A stretch of DNA of 64,000 nt, taken from assembly GCF_007673775.1 (NCBI RefSeq), contig NZ_VEAF01000005.1, positions 124,001 through 188,000 on the forward strand. The letters run 5' to 3'. Below, piece after piece: positions 7,529 through 16,271 of this stretch. A program made the position numbers and the translations under genes. Origin of the DNA: Curtobacterium sp. 9128 (GTDB lineage Bacteria > Actinomycetota > Actinomycetes > Actinomycetales > Microbacteriaceae). The first letter of the stretch is position 1; each line of letters opens with the position of its first letter. The notes under the pieces are model-generated. The model was not told where the DNA came from, ran no database searches, and was given only the letters and a program-made list of their open reading frames with translations.

Positions 7529-8365
7529 CTACATCTCCTCGTGCGTGTCCGGGTCGCCGTCCCAGAGACGTCCGCGCTCGAGGCCGGAGATCGCCGCGAC
7601 CTCGTCGTCGGTCAGCGCGAACCCGAACACGTCGAGGTTCTCGCGCTGCCGGTCGGCGTCGCCCGACTTCGGCACCGGCACGGCACCGAGCTGGACGTGC
7701 CAGCGCAGGACGACCTGACCGGGGGTCACGCCGTGGGCGGCCGCCGCGTCGAGCACGGGCTGCTCGGTGAGCAGCTCGGACTGCTTCGCCAGTGGGCTCC
7801 AGCTCTCCGTCACGATGCCGTGCTCGGCGTGCACCGCACGGAGCTCGGCCTGCGGGAAGTACGGGTGCAGCTCCACCTGGTTCACCGCGGGTGCGACACC
7901 GGTGGCGTCGATGATCGCCCGCAGGTGCTCCGGCGTGAAGTTCGAGACGCCGATCGAGCGGACCTTGCCGCTGTCACGGAGGTCGACGAAGGCCTTCCAG
8001 GTGTCGACGAACTTGCCGACCGACGGGTTGGGCCAGTGGATGAGGTACAGGTCGACGCGGTCCAGCCCGAGGTTGCCGAGCGTCTCGTCGATCGACCGGT
8101 GCGCCTCGTCGTAGCCGTGGTGGCGGCCGGGCAGCTTCGAGGTGACGACGAGGTCCTCGCGGTCGACCTCGGCCTCGCGGACGGCACGGCCGACGGCGTC
8201 CTCGTTGCCGTAGTTCAACGCGGTGTCGAGCAGCCGGTAGCCACTCGTGATCGCCGCGCCGACGGCCGCGGTGCCCTCGTCGCCGTTCAGCCCGTAGGTG
8301 CCGAGGCCGAGTTCCGGGAAGCGGTGGCCGTCGTTCAGCTCGACGGTGGGCGCGCCGACCTGCAT
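7529..8365 (-). CDS. Aldo/keto reductase (2,5-diketo-gluconate reductase type)
   Basis: The 278-residue NADPH-dependent (alpha/beta)8-barrel reductase contains the catalytic tetrad: Asp and Tyr in YRLLDTALNYGNE, Lys in DLVVTSKLPG and His in DLYLIHWPNP. The C-terminal block VPVPKSGDADRQRENLDVF is the NADPH phosphate-binding site. It resembles the DkgA/DkgB group, which reduces small aldehydes and ketones such as methylglyoxal or diketo-gluconate; the exact substrate is not predictable. Its ATG overlaps the TGA of the FKBP gene (ATGA at 8362-8365), so the two are almost certainly co-transcribed and translationally coupled. Confidence 0.92.
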   Translation of the reverse strand: MQVGAPTVELNDGHRFPELGLGTYGLNGDEGTAAVGAAITSGYRLLDTALNYGNEDAVGRAVREAEVDREDLVVTSKLPGRHHGYDEAHRSIDETLGNLGLDRVDLYLIHWPNPSVGKFVDTWKAFVDLRDSGKVRSIGVSNFTPEHLRAIIDATGVAPAVNQVELHPYFPQAELRAVHAEHGIVTESWSPLAKQSELLTEQPVLDAAAAHGVTPGQVVLRWHVQLGAVPVPKSGDADRQRENLDVFGFALTDDEVAAISGLERGRLWDGDPDTHEEM

Positions 8366-8736
8366 CAGCGCACCCCGAGCAGGTCGATGACGAAGATCAG
8401 GGTCTTGCCGGACAGGAAGTGGCCGCCACCGGCGGGGCCGTAGGCGAGCTCCGGCGGGACGACGAGCTTGCGGCGCCCGCCGACCTTCATGCCGGGGATG
8501 CCCTCCTGCCAGCCACGGACGAGCGCCGCGAGCGGGAAGTCGATCGGCTCGCCACGGTTCCAGGAGCTGTCGAACTCCTCGCCGGACTCGTACTCGACAC
8601 CGGCGTAGTGCACCTTGACGGTCGACCCCGCTGTTGCCTCGTCGCCGGAGCCCTCGACGATGTCGGTGACGACGAGCTCGGTGGGGGCGGGGCCGTCGGG
8701 CGCGTCGAACTCGGGCTTGCTGTTCAGGTCAGTCAT
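8365..8736 (-). CDS. FKBP-type peptidyl-prolyl cis-trans isomerase
   Basis: This is a 123-residue single-domain FKBP. The core blocks VKVHYAGV, FDSSWNRGEPIDFPL, LVRGWQEGIPGMKVGGRRKLVVPPELAYG and LIFVIDLLGV cover the whole domain, including the conserved aromatic and Asp residues of the active pocket. It catalyses cis/trans isomerisation of X-Pro bonds, probably in the cytoplasm, since no signal peptide or lipobox is seen. The start MTDLNSKPEF at 8736 is preferred over a longer reading frame that would run into the divergent MFS gene. It shares a 68-bp intergenic region with that gene. First gene of a two-gene operon with the aldo/keto reductase. Confidence 0.94.
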   Translation of the reverse strand: MTDLNSKPEFDAPDGPAPTELVVTDIVEGSGDEATAGSTVKVHYAGVEYESGEEFDSSWNRGEPIDFPLAALVRGWQEGIPGMKVGGRRKLVVPPELAYGPAGGGHFLSGKTLIFVIDLLGVR

Positions 8737-8792
8737 GCGATCAGTCAACCAGAGTGCGCAGCGACGCTCCGCAGCGGGCGGCCAGGCCCCAG

Positions 8793-8798
8793 AATGGT
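8793..8798 (+). promoter_or_regulatory. Putative -10 element of the MFS gene
   Basis: AATGGT lies 6 nt before GTG 8805, in the 68 bp between the divergent FKBP and MFS genes. It is a weak hexamer, but its spacing matches the leaderless pattern of the window. Confidence 0.35.
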
Positions 8799-8804
8799 TC
8801 CACC

Positions 8805-10124
8805 GTGACACCACCCAGCCCCGCACCGCCGCGCCGCCGCCTCTTCGCCGACCTCACCCCGCTCCGCCGCTCCCCCGCGTTCGCCCGACTCTGGGCCGGC
8901 ACCGCCGTCGCCGGGATCGGGACGCAGATGACGACCGTCGCGGTCGGGCTCGAGGTGTACGACATCACGCACTCGACCTTCGCGGTGGCGCTCGTCGGCG
9001 TGATCGCGCTCCTGCCGATGATCGTCGCGGGACTCTACGGCGGCATGCTCGCCGACGCCTTCGACCGACGCACCGTGGCGCTGGTGTCGTCGATCGTGGC
9101 CTGGGCCGCCGTCGCGTTGATCGCCACGCACGCCTGGCTCGGCCTGCACAGCGTCGCCCTGCTGTACGTCCTGGCGACGGTGAACGCCGTCGCAGCGACG
9201 GTCAGCAACGCCTCACGCTCCGCGATCGTGCCGCGGCTCGTCGGCACCGACCTGCTCCCGGCGGCGAGCGCCCTCGGCGGCATCGCGTCCGGCTTCCAGG
9301 TCACGGTCGGCCCGGCGATCGCCGGTGTCCTGATCGCGAGCGTCGGCTTCGCGCCGACGTACACGATCGACGTGGTGCTCTTCACGTTCGCGTTCGCCGG
9401 GGTCTTCACGCTGCCGAGGATGGCCGCGGACCACGGGGCGCTCCGGCCCGGGCTCGGTTCCCTGGTCGAGGGCGCCCGGTTCCTCCGGAGGTCGCGCAAC
9501 ATCACCATGACGTTCGTCCTCGACATCGTCGCGATGACGTTCGGGCAACCCCGCGTGCTCTTCCCCGCGATCGGCGCGCTCGTGATCGGTGGCGGTGCCA
9601 TCACGGTCGGGACGCTGACCGCCGCGTACGCGATCGGCGCCCTGCTCTCGAGCGTGTTCTCCGGGCCGCTCGGCCACGTCCGTCGGCAGGGCGAGGCCGT
9701 CGGGTGGGCGATCACCGCGTACGGCGGGGCGATCGCGGCGTTCGGTGTGGTGATCGCGTTCGCGGGGATGCTCGGCGGCCGCGCGGGGGACGCGTTCAGC
9801 ACGGGCATCCTGCCCGCGCTCGGCCTCGCCGCGCTGTTCCTCGCCCTCGCCGGCGGTGCGGACAACGTCAGCTCGGTGTTCCGGAACACCATCCTGCAGG
9901 CCGCCTCGCCGGACGGCATGCGCGGGCGTCTGCAGGGGATCTTCATCGTCGTGGTCACGGGCGGTCCCCGGCTCGGCGACCTGTACGCCGGCCTGGTCGT
10001 CGCCGCCGGCATCGCGATGCCGCCGGTCCTCGGTGGTGTCGCGATCATCGGCCTGGTCGCGCTGCTCCTGCGGCTCGTGCCGTCCTTCCGCCGGTACGAC
10101 GCACTGCATCCCGACGCGAACTGA
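8805..10124 (+). CDS. MFS transporter, EntS-like (MFS_3 family)
   Basis: The protein has 439 residues and about 12 hydrophobic helices. The start FADLTPLRRSPAFARLWAGTAVAGIGTQMTTVAVG and the loop GMLADAFDRRTVAL match the drug/siderophore exporter branch of the major facilitator superfamily (EntS, MFS_3). GTG 8805 gives a short cytoplasmic tail before helix 1; an upstream in-frame GTG at 8754 would add 17 unlikely residues. The substrate is unknown, since no siderophore or antibiotic genes are adjacent. It is probably a proton-driven exporter of small molecules. The final coding bases lie 43 nt before the next gene. Confidence 0.88.
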   Translation: MTPPSPAPPRRRLFADLTPLRRSPAFARLWAGTAVAGIGTQMTTVAVGLEVYDITHSTFAVALVGVIALLPMIVAGLYGGMLADAFDRRTVALVSSIVAWAAVALIATHAWLGLHSVALLYVLATVNAVAATVSNASRSAIVPRLVGTDLLPAASALGGIASGFQVTVGPAIAGVLIASVGFAPTYTIDVVLFTFAFAGVFTLPRMAADHGALRPGLGSLVEGARFLRRSRNITMTFVLDIVAMTFGQPRVLFPAIGALVIGGGAITVGTLTAAYAIGALLSSVFSGPLGHVRRQGEAVGWAITAYGGAIAAFGVVIAFAGMLGGRAGDAFSTGILPALGLAALFLALAGGADNVSSVFRNTILQAASPDGMRGRLQGIFIVVVTGGPRLGDLYAGLVVAAGIAMPPVLGGVAIIGLVALLLRLVPSFRRYDALHPDAN

Positions 10125-10154
10125 CCCTGCGACGGTGCGGGTCGTACGGCCGGG

Positions 10155-10160
10155 TAGATT
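10155..10160 (+). promoter_or_regulatory. -10 element of the YihY/BrkB gene
   Basis: TAGATT lies 7 nt before ATG 10168 and there is no Shine-Dalgarno sequence. It is one of the clearest leaderless arrangements in the window. Confidence 0.6.
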
Positions 10161-10167
10161 CGACGAC

Positions 10168-11253
10168 ATGTCGGGAACGAGCGCGCGCGAGCTCCAGCGG
10201 ACCGGTGTCCGTGCCGTCGTGCGCCGCACGTACCACTCGATCATCCGGCACCGCGTCGTCGACGCCGCGGCGTCCCTGACGTTCTTCGCGCTCCTGACGG
10301 TGTTCCCGGCGACGCTGACGGTGGTGTCCGCGCTCGCGATCGTGGACCGGGAGGGCGACAGTCTGGAGGACATCGTCCAGGTCATCGGCTTCATCGTCCG
10401 ACCGGAGACCGCGACGCACCTCGAGCAGCCCCTCCGACAGCTGCTGTCGCTCGACAACCCGTGGCTCGGCTTCGCCACCGGGGTCGTCCTGACGCTGTGG
10501 TCGCTGTCCGGGTACGCGACGGCGTTCGGTCGGGCGATGAACACCGCCTACGAGGTCGAGGAGGGGCGCCGCATCTGGAAGTTCCGCAGCATGATGCTCC
10601 TCGTCACGCTGCTGGTCATGGTCGGCGGGGCCATCGCGATCGTGATCCTGCTCGGCACCCCGACGATCTCCGCCGCGATCGTGCACCAGATCGGCTGGGC
10701 GTCGTGGATCGACGACCTGTGGAACGTCGTGAAGTGGCCCGTGCTCGCGGTGGACCTCGTCGTGATGGTGGCGGTGCTGTACTACGCGACACCGAACGTG
10801 AAGACGCCGCAGCTGCGGTGGGTGTCCGCTGGAGCGGCGTTCGCCATCGTCGCGTGGGCGATCGCGACGCTCGGGTTCTCGCTCTACGTCGAGACCATCG
10901 GCGGGAGCAACCGGGCATACGGGTGGCTCGGCGGTGCGATCCTGCTGCTGGTCTACCTGTACATCTCGAACTTCGTCCTGGTCGTCGGCGGTGAGCTCGA
11001 CTCCGAGGTGATCCGGATGCGGCAGCTGCTCGCCGGGATCGAGGCGGACGAGACGATCCGACTCCCGCTCCGGGACGTCACGCGCAACTTCGCGCTCGCG
11101 CGGTGGCGCGACGCCGACGTCGCCGCCGCGCACGAGGTCCGACTCGCGGCAGCGCGACTCCCCCGCGACGAGGCGGCCGCGGAGGGCGAGGAACACCTCC
11201 GGGAGCTGTCCGAGCAGGTCACCGTCCGGGAACCACCGCTCCCGTCGCGCTAG
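10168..11253 (+). CDS. YihY/BrkB (RNase BN-like) family integral membrane protein
   Basis: The 361-residue protein has about six transmembrane segments and the family blocks DAAASLTFFALLTVFPA, LTLWSLSGYATAFGRAMNTAYEVEEGR, YYATPNVKTPQLRWVSAGAAFAIVAW and AYGWLGGAILLLVYLYISNFVLVVGGELDSE. The cytoplasmic C-terminal tail of about 75 residues is charged. The family was once misnamed RNase BN; it is now regarded as a membrane protein of unknown transport or envelope function. The start is firmly placed by the upstream TAGATT. Its stop shares CTAG with the stop of the convergent aspA gene. Confidence 0.93.
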   Translation: MSGTSARELQRTGVRAVVRRTYHSIIRHRVVDAAASLTFFALLTVFPATLTVVSALAIVDREGDSLEDIVQVIGFIVRPETATHLEQPLRQLLSLDNPWLGFATGVVLTLWSLSGYATAFGRAMNTAYEVEEGRRIWKFRSMMLLVTLLVMVGGAIAIVILLGTPTISAAIVHQIGWASWIDDLWNVVKWPVLAVDLVVMVAVLYYATPNVKTPQLRWVSAGAAFAIVAWAIATLGFSLYVETIGGSNRAYGWLGGAILLLVYLYISNFVLVVGGELDSEVIRMRQLLAGIEADETIRLPLRDVTRNFALARWRDADVAAAHEVRLAAARLPRDEAAAEGEEHLRELSEQVTVREPPLPSR

Positions 11254-12725
11254 CGGTCCTGGCCGGGCCTCCTGGTCGCTTCCGCGTCCAACATCTCCTC
11301 CGTGATCACCGGGATGGCGCCGGTGGCCAGCTCGATGCCGGACAGGCGGGCGGGGCTCAGCACGCGGTGCACCTGGTCCTCCTCCATCAGCCCCGCGGCG
11401 ACGACGAGCGTGGAGATCGGCGTCGATGTGGTCAGTGCCGTGTGGGCGATCGACGCCGCGGCCGCGTAGCCGATGTACGGCGTCAGGGCGGTGACCACGC
11501 CGACGTTGGTGTCGACCTGGGCCGCGAGCTTGGCCTGGTTCGCCTCGATGCCGGTCACGCAGTGCTCGCGGAGCGTGATGCAGCCGCGGGTCATCCACTG
11601 CAGCGACTGCAGGATCGAGTGCGCGATGATCGGTTCGAAGGCGTTGAGCTGGAGCTGCCCGCCCTCCGCCGCCATCGTGACGGTGGTGTCCGCTCCGGCG
11701 ACGGCGAACGCGATCTGGTTCACGACCTCGGGGATCACCGGGTTCACCTTGCCCGGCATGATCGACGACCCCGCCTGCCGCGCCGGCAGCGTGATCTCGC
11801 CGAACCCGGCCTGCGGACCGGATGCCAGGAGCCGGAGGTCGTTGCAGATCTTCGAGAGCTTCGCAGCGCTCCGCTTGACGGCGCCGGACAGGGTCATGAA
11901 GGCACCGGCGTCGCTGGTCGCCTCGATGAGGTCGGGTGCCGTGACGACGTCGATCCCGCTCGCGTGCTGGAGCTGCCGCCGGACCTCGTCGCGGTAGAGC
12001 GGGTCCGCGGTGATGCCGGTGCCGATCGCCGTCGCGCCGAGGTTCATCTCCGCGAGCAGCGGCGTGACCCGGCGCAGGAGCAGCACGTCCTCGGAGATCG
12101 TGTGTGAGAAGCCCGTGAACTCCTGCCCGAGCGTCATCGGCACCGCGTCCTGCAGCTGCGTGCGGCCGACCTTGAGCACGTCGGCGAAGGCGCGGCCACG
12201 CTCGGCGAAGGCGTCGGAGAGCAGCTCGAGCTGTTCGACGAGCCGGTGCACGCCGAAGATCATCGCGATCTTGACGCTCGTCGGGTAGGTGTCGTTCGTC
12301 GATTGGCTGCGGTTCACGTGGTCGATGGGGTGCAGGTGGCCGTAGTCGCCCTTCTCGCGGCCCAGGAGCTCCAGCGCCCGGTTCGCCAGCACCTCGTTCG
12401 TGTTCATGTTCGTGCTCGTGCCGGCACCGCCCTGCACGACGTCGACGACGAACTGGTCGCGCAGGGCACCGTCGCGGACCTCCTGCGCCGCACGGTCGAT
12501 CGCGTCCGCACGTTCGGCGTCCAGGACGCCGATCGCCTTGTTCGCCCGCGCTGCCGCCTGCTTGACGGTGGCCAGTGCCTCGACGAGGTCCGGGTACACC
12601 GCGATCGGCACGCTCGTGATCGGGAAGTTCTCCAGCGCCCGCAGCGTGTTGATGCCCCAGTACGCGTCTGCCGGCACCTCCCTCGAGCCCAGGGAATCGG
12701 TCTCGGTCCGGGTACCAGCGTCCAC
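11250..12725 (-). CDS. aspA: Aspartate ammonia-lyase (aspartase)
   Basis: This 491-residue member of the fumarase/aspartase superfamily would interconvert L-aspartate and fumarate plus ammonia. Diagnostic segments are the flexible catalytic loop GSSIMPGKVNPVIPEV, the anion-binding VVQGGAGTSTNMNTNEV and LQDAVPMTLGQEF. The following AEGGQLQLNAFEPII favours aspartase over fumarase C. The GTG at 12725 was selected because AGGAGG (12731-12736) stands 5 nt upstream; an in-frame GTG 8 codons earlier lacks such a site. The first 10-15 residues are acidic and variable. It is monocistronic and convergent with the YihY gene. It feeds nitrogen and TCA metabolism. Confidence 0.92.
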   Translation of the reverse strand: MDAGTRTETDSLGSREVPADAYWGINTLRALENFPITSVPIAVYPDLVEALATVKQAAARANKAIGVLDAERADAIDRAAQEVRDGALRDQFVVDVVQGGAGTSTNMNTNEVLANRALELLGREKGDYGHLHPIDHVNRSQSTNDTYPTSVKIAMIFGVHRLVEQLELLSDAFAERGRAFADVLKVGRTQLQDAVPMTLGQEFTGFSHTISEDVLLLRRVTPLLAEMNLGATAIGTGITADPLYRDEVRRQLQHASGIDVVTAPDLIEATSDAGAFMTLSGAVKRSAAKLSKICNDLRLLASGPQAGFGEITLPARQAGSSIMPGKVNPVIPEVVNQIAFAVAGADTTVTMAAEGGQLQLNAFEPIIAHSILQSLQWMTRGCITLREHCVTGIEANQAKLAAQVDTNVGVVTALTPYIGYAAAASIAHTALTTSTPISTLVVAAGLMEEDQVHRVLSPARLSGIELATGAIPVITEEMLDAEATRRPGQDR

Positions 12726-12809
12726 GTGTGCCTCCTCGTCGTCGATCACGACTCCGAGGCTAGCCGGTCCCGTCCGGACGGTCCGGTGGTCCGGTGGTTC
12801 GGTGGTCCG

Positions 12810-13106
12810 TCAGTGGAACTGCGGGACGATGAGGTAGATCCCGTACAGCACCACGGCGCCGCACACGACGAAGCAGGTGATCGCGAGCGCACGGAGCCCG
12901 CGTACGGCCCCCGTCGCGCCCTGCGGGTTCGGGAAGCCGGCGGTTGCCGGGCCGATCGTGCCGTCGTCCTTCACGGTGAACTTGCCGGCGCGGGTGTCCG
13001 CGGCGCTCCAGAAGCGCAACCCGACCGAGTACACGGCGACGACGAAGCACGCGGACACCACCGCGACGAGCGCGACGACGAGGAAGGCCGCCCAGTCGAT
13101 GCCCAT
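12810..13106 (-). CDS. Small two-helix membrane protein coupled to pitA
   Basis: The 98-residue protein has transmembrane helices at about residues 8-30 and 73-95. They are separated by a hydrophilic loop with SAADTRAGKFTVKDDGTIGPATAGFPNPQG (split here only by reading, no gap). Its ATG overlaps the pitA TGA, so it is translated from the same mRNA. Proteins of this kind commonly follow pitA in actinobacteria, but I know of no proven function. A modulator or accessory subunit of the phosphate transporter is a reasonable guess from position alone. Confidence 0.75.
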   Translation of the reverse strand: MGIDWAAFLVVALVAVVSACFVVAVYSVGLRFWSAADTRAGKFTVKDDGTIGPATAGFPNPQGATGAVRGLRALAITCFVVCGAVVLYGIYLIVPQFH

Positions 13107-14362
13107 CAGCGACGACCTCCCCTGCGCGCAGCCATGCGGCGGAGCGTGCGCTCGCGGCTCAGCTCCTCGCGTCGGGCGGCGACGGTCTCGGCGCGCTTCT
13201 TGCGCTGCATGTCCCGGAGTTCCTTCCGTGTGAACACCGCGTTCGCGGCCACGTCGACCTCGATCGCGGCGGCGGACCCGTGCGGCTTCCGCAGCGACCA
13301 GAGGTACAGCCCGAGGATCACGACGGCGCCGACGAGGGCGTCGATCACGAGTCCGACGACACCGAACCGGGCGATCCCGGAGGCGACGGCCCCCACGGCG
13401 GCGGACGCCGGGAGCGTGATGAACCAGGCGATGACGATCTTGCCGGCGGTGGACCACTGGATCTTCGAACCGCGCCGACCGAGCCCGGCACCGATGATCG
13501 AGCCGGACGACACCTGCGTCGTGGAGAGCGCGAAGCCGAGGTGGCTCGACGCGAGGATCGTCGCGGCGGTCGAGGCCTCGGCGGCGAAGCCCTGCGTCGC
13601 GCGGATCTCGGTGATGCCCGAACCGAGCGTGCGGATGATGCGCCAGCCACCGGTGTAGGTGCCGAGCGCGATGGCCAGGGCACAGGCCACGACGACCCAG
13701 AGCTGCACGCCGCTGGTCGACGACTGCGCTCCCGAGGCGATGAGCGTGAGGGTGATCACGCCCATCGTCTTCTGGGCGTCGTTCGTGCCGTGCGCCAGGG
13801 ACACCATCGAGGACGTGAACACCTGGCCGATGCGGAAGCCGCCGCGCTCGTTCGGGAACACCGGCCGCCGGGTGATCCGGTAGGCGATGCGCGTCGACAG
13901 GTACGACACGATCGCCGCGATCACCGGCGACAGGAACGCCGGGATGATCACGACGGTCATCAGCGCGAGGTAGTTGACCGATCCGAAGCCCGCTCCGACG
14001 ATCGCCGCGCCGATCAGCCCGCCGAAGAGCGCGTGCGACGACGACGACGGCAGCCCCCGCAGCCACGTGATCATGTTCCAGACCACCGCGCCGATGAGCC
14101 CGGCGAAGATCATCTCGGGGGTGATCGCGACGCCGCCGGGTCCCTCGTTGATGAGGCCGTGCGAGATCGACGTGGCGACGGCGGTGCTGAGGAACGCACC
14201 GACGAGGTTGAGCACCGCGGCGACCGTGACGGCCACCTTGGGCTTCATGGCCCCGGTGGCGATCGGTGTCGCCATCGCGTTGGCGGTGTCGTGAAAACCG
14301 TTTGTGAAGTCGAAGAAGAGGGCCAACGCGATGACCAGGACGACTATGAGTGTGATGTCCAC
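13106..14362 (-). CDS. pitA: Low-affinity inorganic phosphate transporter (PiT family)
   Basis: This 418-residue permease has the duplicated PiT signatures: FDFTNGFHDTANAMATPIATG near the N-terminus and SLAHGTNDAQKTMGVITL in the second half, plus GLPSSSSHALFGGLIGA. It has about ten membrane helices, and the C-terminus is a basic, Arg-rich cytoplasmic tail. PiT proteins import phosphate, usually as a metal-phosphate complex, with protons or sodium. The start is GTG at 14360-14362; AACACT lies 8 nt upstream, consistent with a short or absent leader. The divergent region to the antiporter gene contains three TTCA-type half sites spaced like a PhoP box. Confidence 0.95.
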   Translation of the reverse strand: MDITLIVVLVIALALFFDFTNGFHDTANAMATPIATGAMKPKVAVTVAAVLNLVGAFLSTAVATSISHGLINEGPGGVAITPEMIFAGLIGAVVWNMITWLRGLPSSSSHALFGGLIGAAIVGAGFGSVNYLALMTVVIIPAFLSPVIAAIVSYLSTRIAYRITRRPVFPNERGGFRIGQVFTSSMVSLAHGTNDAQKTMGVITLTLIASGAQSSTSGVQLWVVVACALAIALGTYTGGWRIIRTLGSGITEIRATQGFAAEASTAATILASSHLGFALSTTQVSSGSIIGAGLGRRGSKIQWSTAGKIVIAWFITLPASAAVGAVASGIARFGVVGLVIDALVGAVVILGLYLWSLRKPHGSAAAIEVDVAANAVFTRKELRDMQRKKRAETVAARREELSRERTLRRMAARRGGRR

Positions 14363-14418
14363 CGCGGGCCAGTGTTCCAGGCGGGGGCGCTCCGAGCAAA
14401 CCCCGGCGGCAACCTCGT

Positions 14419-14446
14419 GTTCATCGCGCCTTCACTTTCGTTCAGG
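14419..14446. promoter_or_regulatory. Candidate PhoP (PHO) box between pitA and the antiporter gene
   Basis: Three heptamers GTTCATC (14419), CTTCACT (14430) and GTTCAGG (14440) repeat at 10-11-nt spacing. They resemble the GTTCACC direct-repeat units bound by PhoP in Streptomyces. The location next to a phosphate transporter supports the idea, but the match is imperfect. Confidence 0.35.
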
Positions 14447-14465
14447 TTCGGAAGCATTCCGATGG

Positions 14466-14471
14466 GAGAAT
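14466..14471 (+). promoter_or_regulatory. Putative -10 element of the antiporter gene
   Basis: GAGAAT ends exactly 6 nt before ATG 14478 with no Shine-Dalgarno sequence, matching the leaderless spacing seen elsewhere. Confidence 0.4.
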
Positions 14472-14477
14472 GGGTCC

Positions 14478-16166
14478 ATGGACACCGTGGAGCTGCTCAT
14501 CCTGCTGGTCGGATCGCTCGCGGTGACCGGCTTCGCACGGGCGAAGGGCCTCCCTGCGCCGCTCCTCGTGACTGCGGTCGCCCTCGCCGCCTCGTTCATC
14601 CCGGGACTGCCCCCGATCGAGATCAACTCCGAGGTCATCCTGACGCTCATCCTGCCGCCGCTGCTGTACTCGGCGGCGCTCGACGTCTCGTGGCAGAGCT
14701 TCCGGACGTCCATCAAGCAGATCCGACGGCTCGGCATCTTCCTGGTGATCGTCACCGCGCTCGCCGTCGCGGTGGCGGCGTACGTCATCATCCCGGACAT
14801 GGACTGGCCCGCGGCGATCCTGCTCGGCGCCGTGGTCGCACCGCCGGACGCGGTGTCGGCGGCGGCGATCGGCCGGAAGCTCGGACTCCCCCGCCGCGTG
14901 ATGACGGTGCTCTCCGGCGAGAGCCTCATCAACGACGCCGCGTCGCTGACGCTCGTGCGTGTCTTCACGCTCATCGCCGCCGGCACGTCCCTGACGATCT
15001 GGCAGGACCTCGGGATCTTCGGCCTCGCGATCGGCGTCGGCCTGGCGGTCGGCGGTGTGCTCGGCGTGCTCGTGCACTGGATCCGGCAGCGCATCAACGA
15101 CCCGGTCGTCGAGACGATCATGAGCATCCTGCTGCCGTTCGTGGCGTACATCCTCGCCGAGCACCTCTCCGGCTCCGGGGTCATCGCGGTCGTCACGGCC
15201 GGGCTCTACATCGGCTACAACTCGCCGAAGGAGGGCTACGCCACCCGGCTGCAGGAACGACCGCTGTGGACGAGCATCGACGTCATCCTCGAGGGCTTCG
15301 TGTTCGCGCTCATCGGTCTGCAGCTCAACACCGTCGTGCAGGACCTCGTCGACAGCGAGCGGAGCCTCGGCCAGACGATCACCGCCGCCGCCGTGGTGCT
15401 CGCGGTCGTCATCGTCGTCCGGCCCCTCTTCGTCTTCGAGTCCTACGTCCGGAACCGCTTCAACGGGCGCTGGCTCCGACCACTGCGCATCCGGATCTCG
15501 CGCGGACACCCCTCGTTGCGGTGGATCCGCGGTTCGGCCGAGCCGAAGCTCAACTGGCGGGAGCTGACCGTCATCTCCTGGACCGGCATGCGCGGGGTGG
15601 TGACCCTCGCCGCGGCCGTCTCCGTGGTGGCCAGCCCGGTGCAGATCAAGGCGCAGGACACGATCTTCGTCATCGCGTTCTTCGTGACCGTCGGCACCCT
15701 GCTGCTGCAGGGCCTGACCCTCCCGTTCGTGATCCGGCGCCTCGACGTGCAGGACCCGGCCGAGGGCGAGGAGGACGTCCGCAGCGAGATGCGCCTCAAC
15801 CAGCGGACGACCGAGGCCGCCATCGCGCTCCTCGACGAGCGGAAGCCCGAGTGGTCCGAGCAGTACGGCCCGGAGGCGGTGGACGCGGTGGTCGCCCGGC
15901 TCAAGGCGCGACTCCAGCGGCAGGCCGAGACGTTCCGCCGTGACGCCGAGGAAGAGGAGTCCGAGGAGCGGAACGCCCCGACGCGCCTGCGCGGGACGCA
16001 GATCCAGGACATCCGGCGCGAGCTGCTCGACCGGCGGCGGGAGATCGTCCTCGAGGAACGCGAACGCGGCAACCTCGACGAGGAGGTCATGCGGCGCGTG
16101 CTCGTGACCCTCGACGCGGAGGAGCTCGCGATGGACTCGGCACAGGCGTCCCGCAGCCGCTCGTAG
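14478..16166 (+). CDS. Na+/H+ antiporter, CPA1 family
   Basis: This is a 562-residue protein with about 12 membrane helices (residues 1-420) and a long charged cytoplasmic C-terminus. Family hallmarks are LPPLLYSAALDVSW, the ion-binding region VVAPPDAVSAAAIGRKLGLPRRVMTVLSGESLINDAASLTL and the Arg-containing LTVISWTGMRGVVTLAAAVS. It exchanges cytoplasmic sodium or other monovalent cations for protons and supports pH and salt homeostasis. The cytoplasmic tail is rich in Glu and Arg (for example RREIVLEERERGNLDEEVMRR) and predicted to be helical, as in bacterial NhaP/YjcE relatives. It is divergent from pitA across 115 bp. The start was chosen from the GAGAAT -10 spacing. Confidence 0.92.
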   Translation: MDTVELLILLVGSLAVTGFARAKGLPAPLLVTAVALAASFIPGLPPIEINSEVILTLILPPLLYSAALDVSWQSFRTSIKQIRRLGIFLVIVTALAVAVAAYVIIPDMDWPAAILLGAVVAPPDAVSAAAIGRKLGLPRRVMTVLSGESLINDAASLTLVRVFTLIAAGTSLTIWQDLGIFGLAIGVGLAVGGVLGVLVHWIRQRINDPVVETIMSILLPFVAYILAEHLSGSGVIAVVTAGLYIGYNSPKEGYATRLQERPLWTSIDVILEGFVFALIGLQLNTVVQDLVDSERSLGQTITAAAVVLAVVIVVRPLFVFESYVRNRFNGRWLRPLRIRISRGHPSLRWIRGSAEPKLNWRELTVISWTGMRGVVTLAAAVSVVASPVQIKAQDTIFVIAFFVTVGTLLLQGLTLPFVIRRLDVQDPAEGEEDVRSEMRLNQRTTEAAIALLDERKPEWSEQYGPEAVDAVVARLKARLQRQAETFRRDAEEEESEERNAPTRLRGTQIQDIRRELLDRRREIVLEERERGNLDEEVMRRVLVTLDAEELAMDSAQASRSRS

Positions 16167-16226
16167 CCCGGGTCCCGCGTGGTGCGCGGGGCGCACCGGC
16201 TCAGGACGCGGCCGACGCCCGCGGCG

Positions 16227-16232
16227 TATCCT
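16227..16232 (+). promoter_or_regulatory. Putative -10 element of the ABC-2-like membrane protein gene
   Basis: TATCCT lies 39 nt before the GTG at 16272, and an AGGAG Shine-Dalgarno-like element lies in between. This gene therefore probably has a short leader, unlike its leaderless neighbours. Confidence 0.4.
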
Positions 16233-16271
16233 GATCTGGCCCGACACGAGAACCAGGAGCACAGCGCGCCA

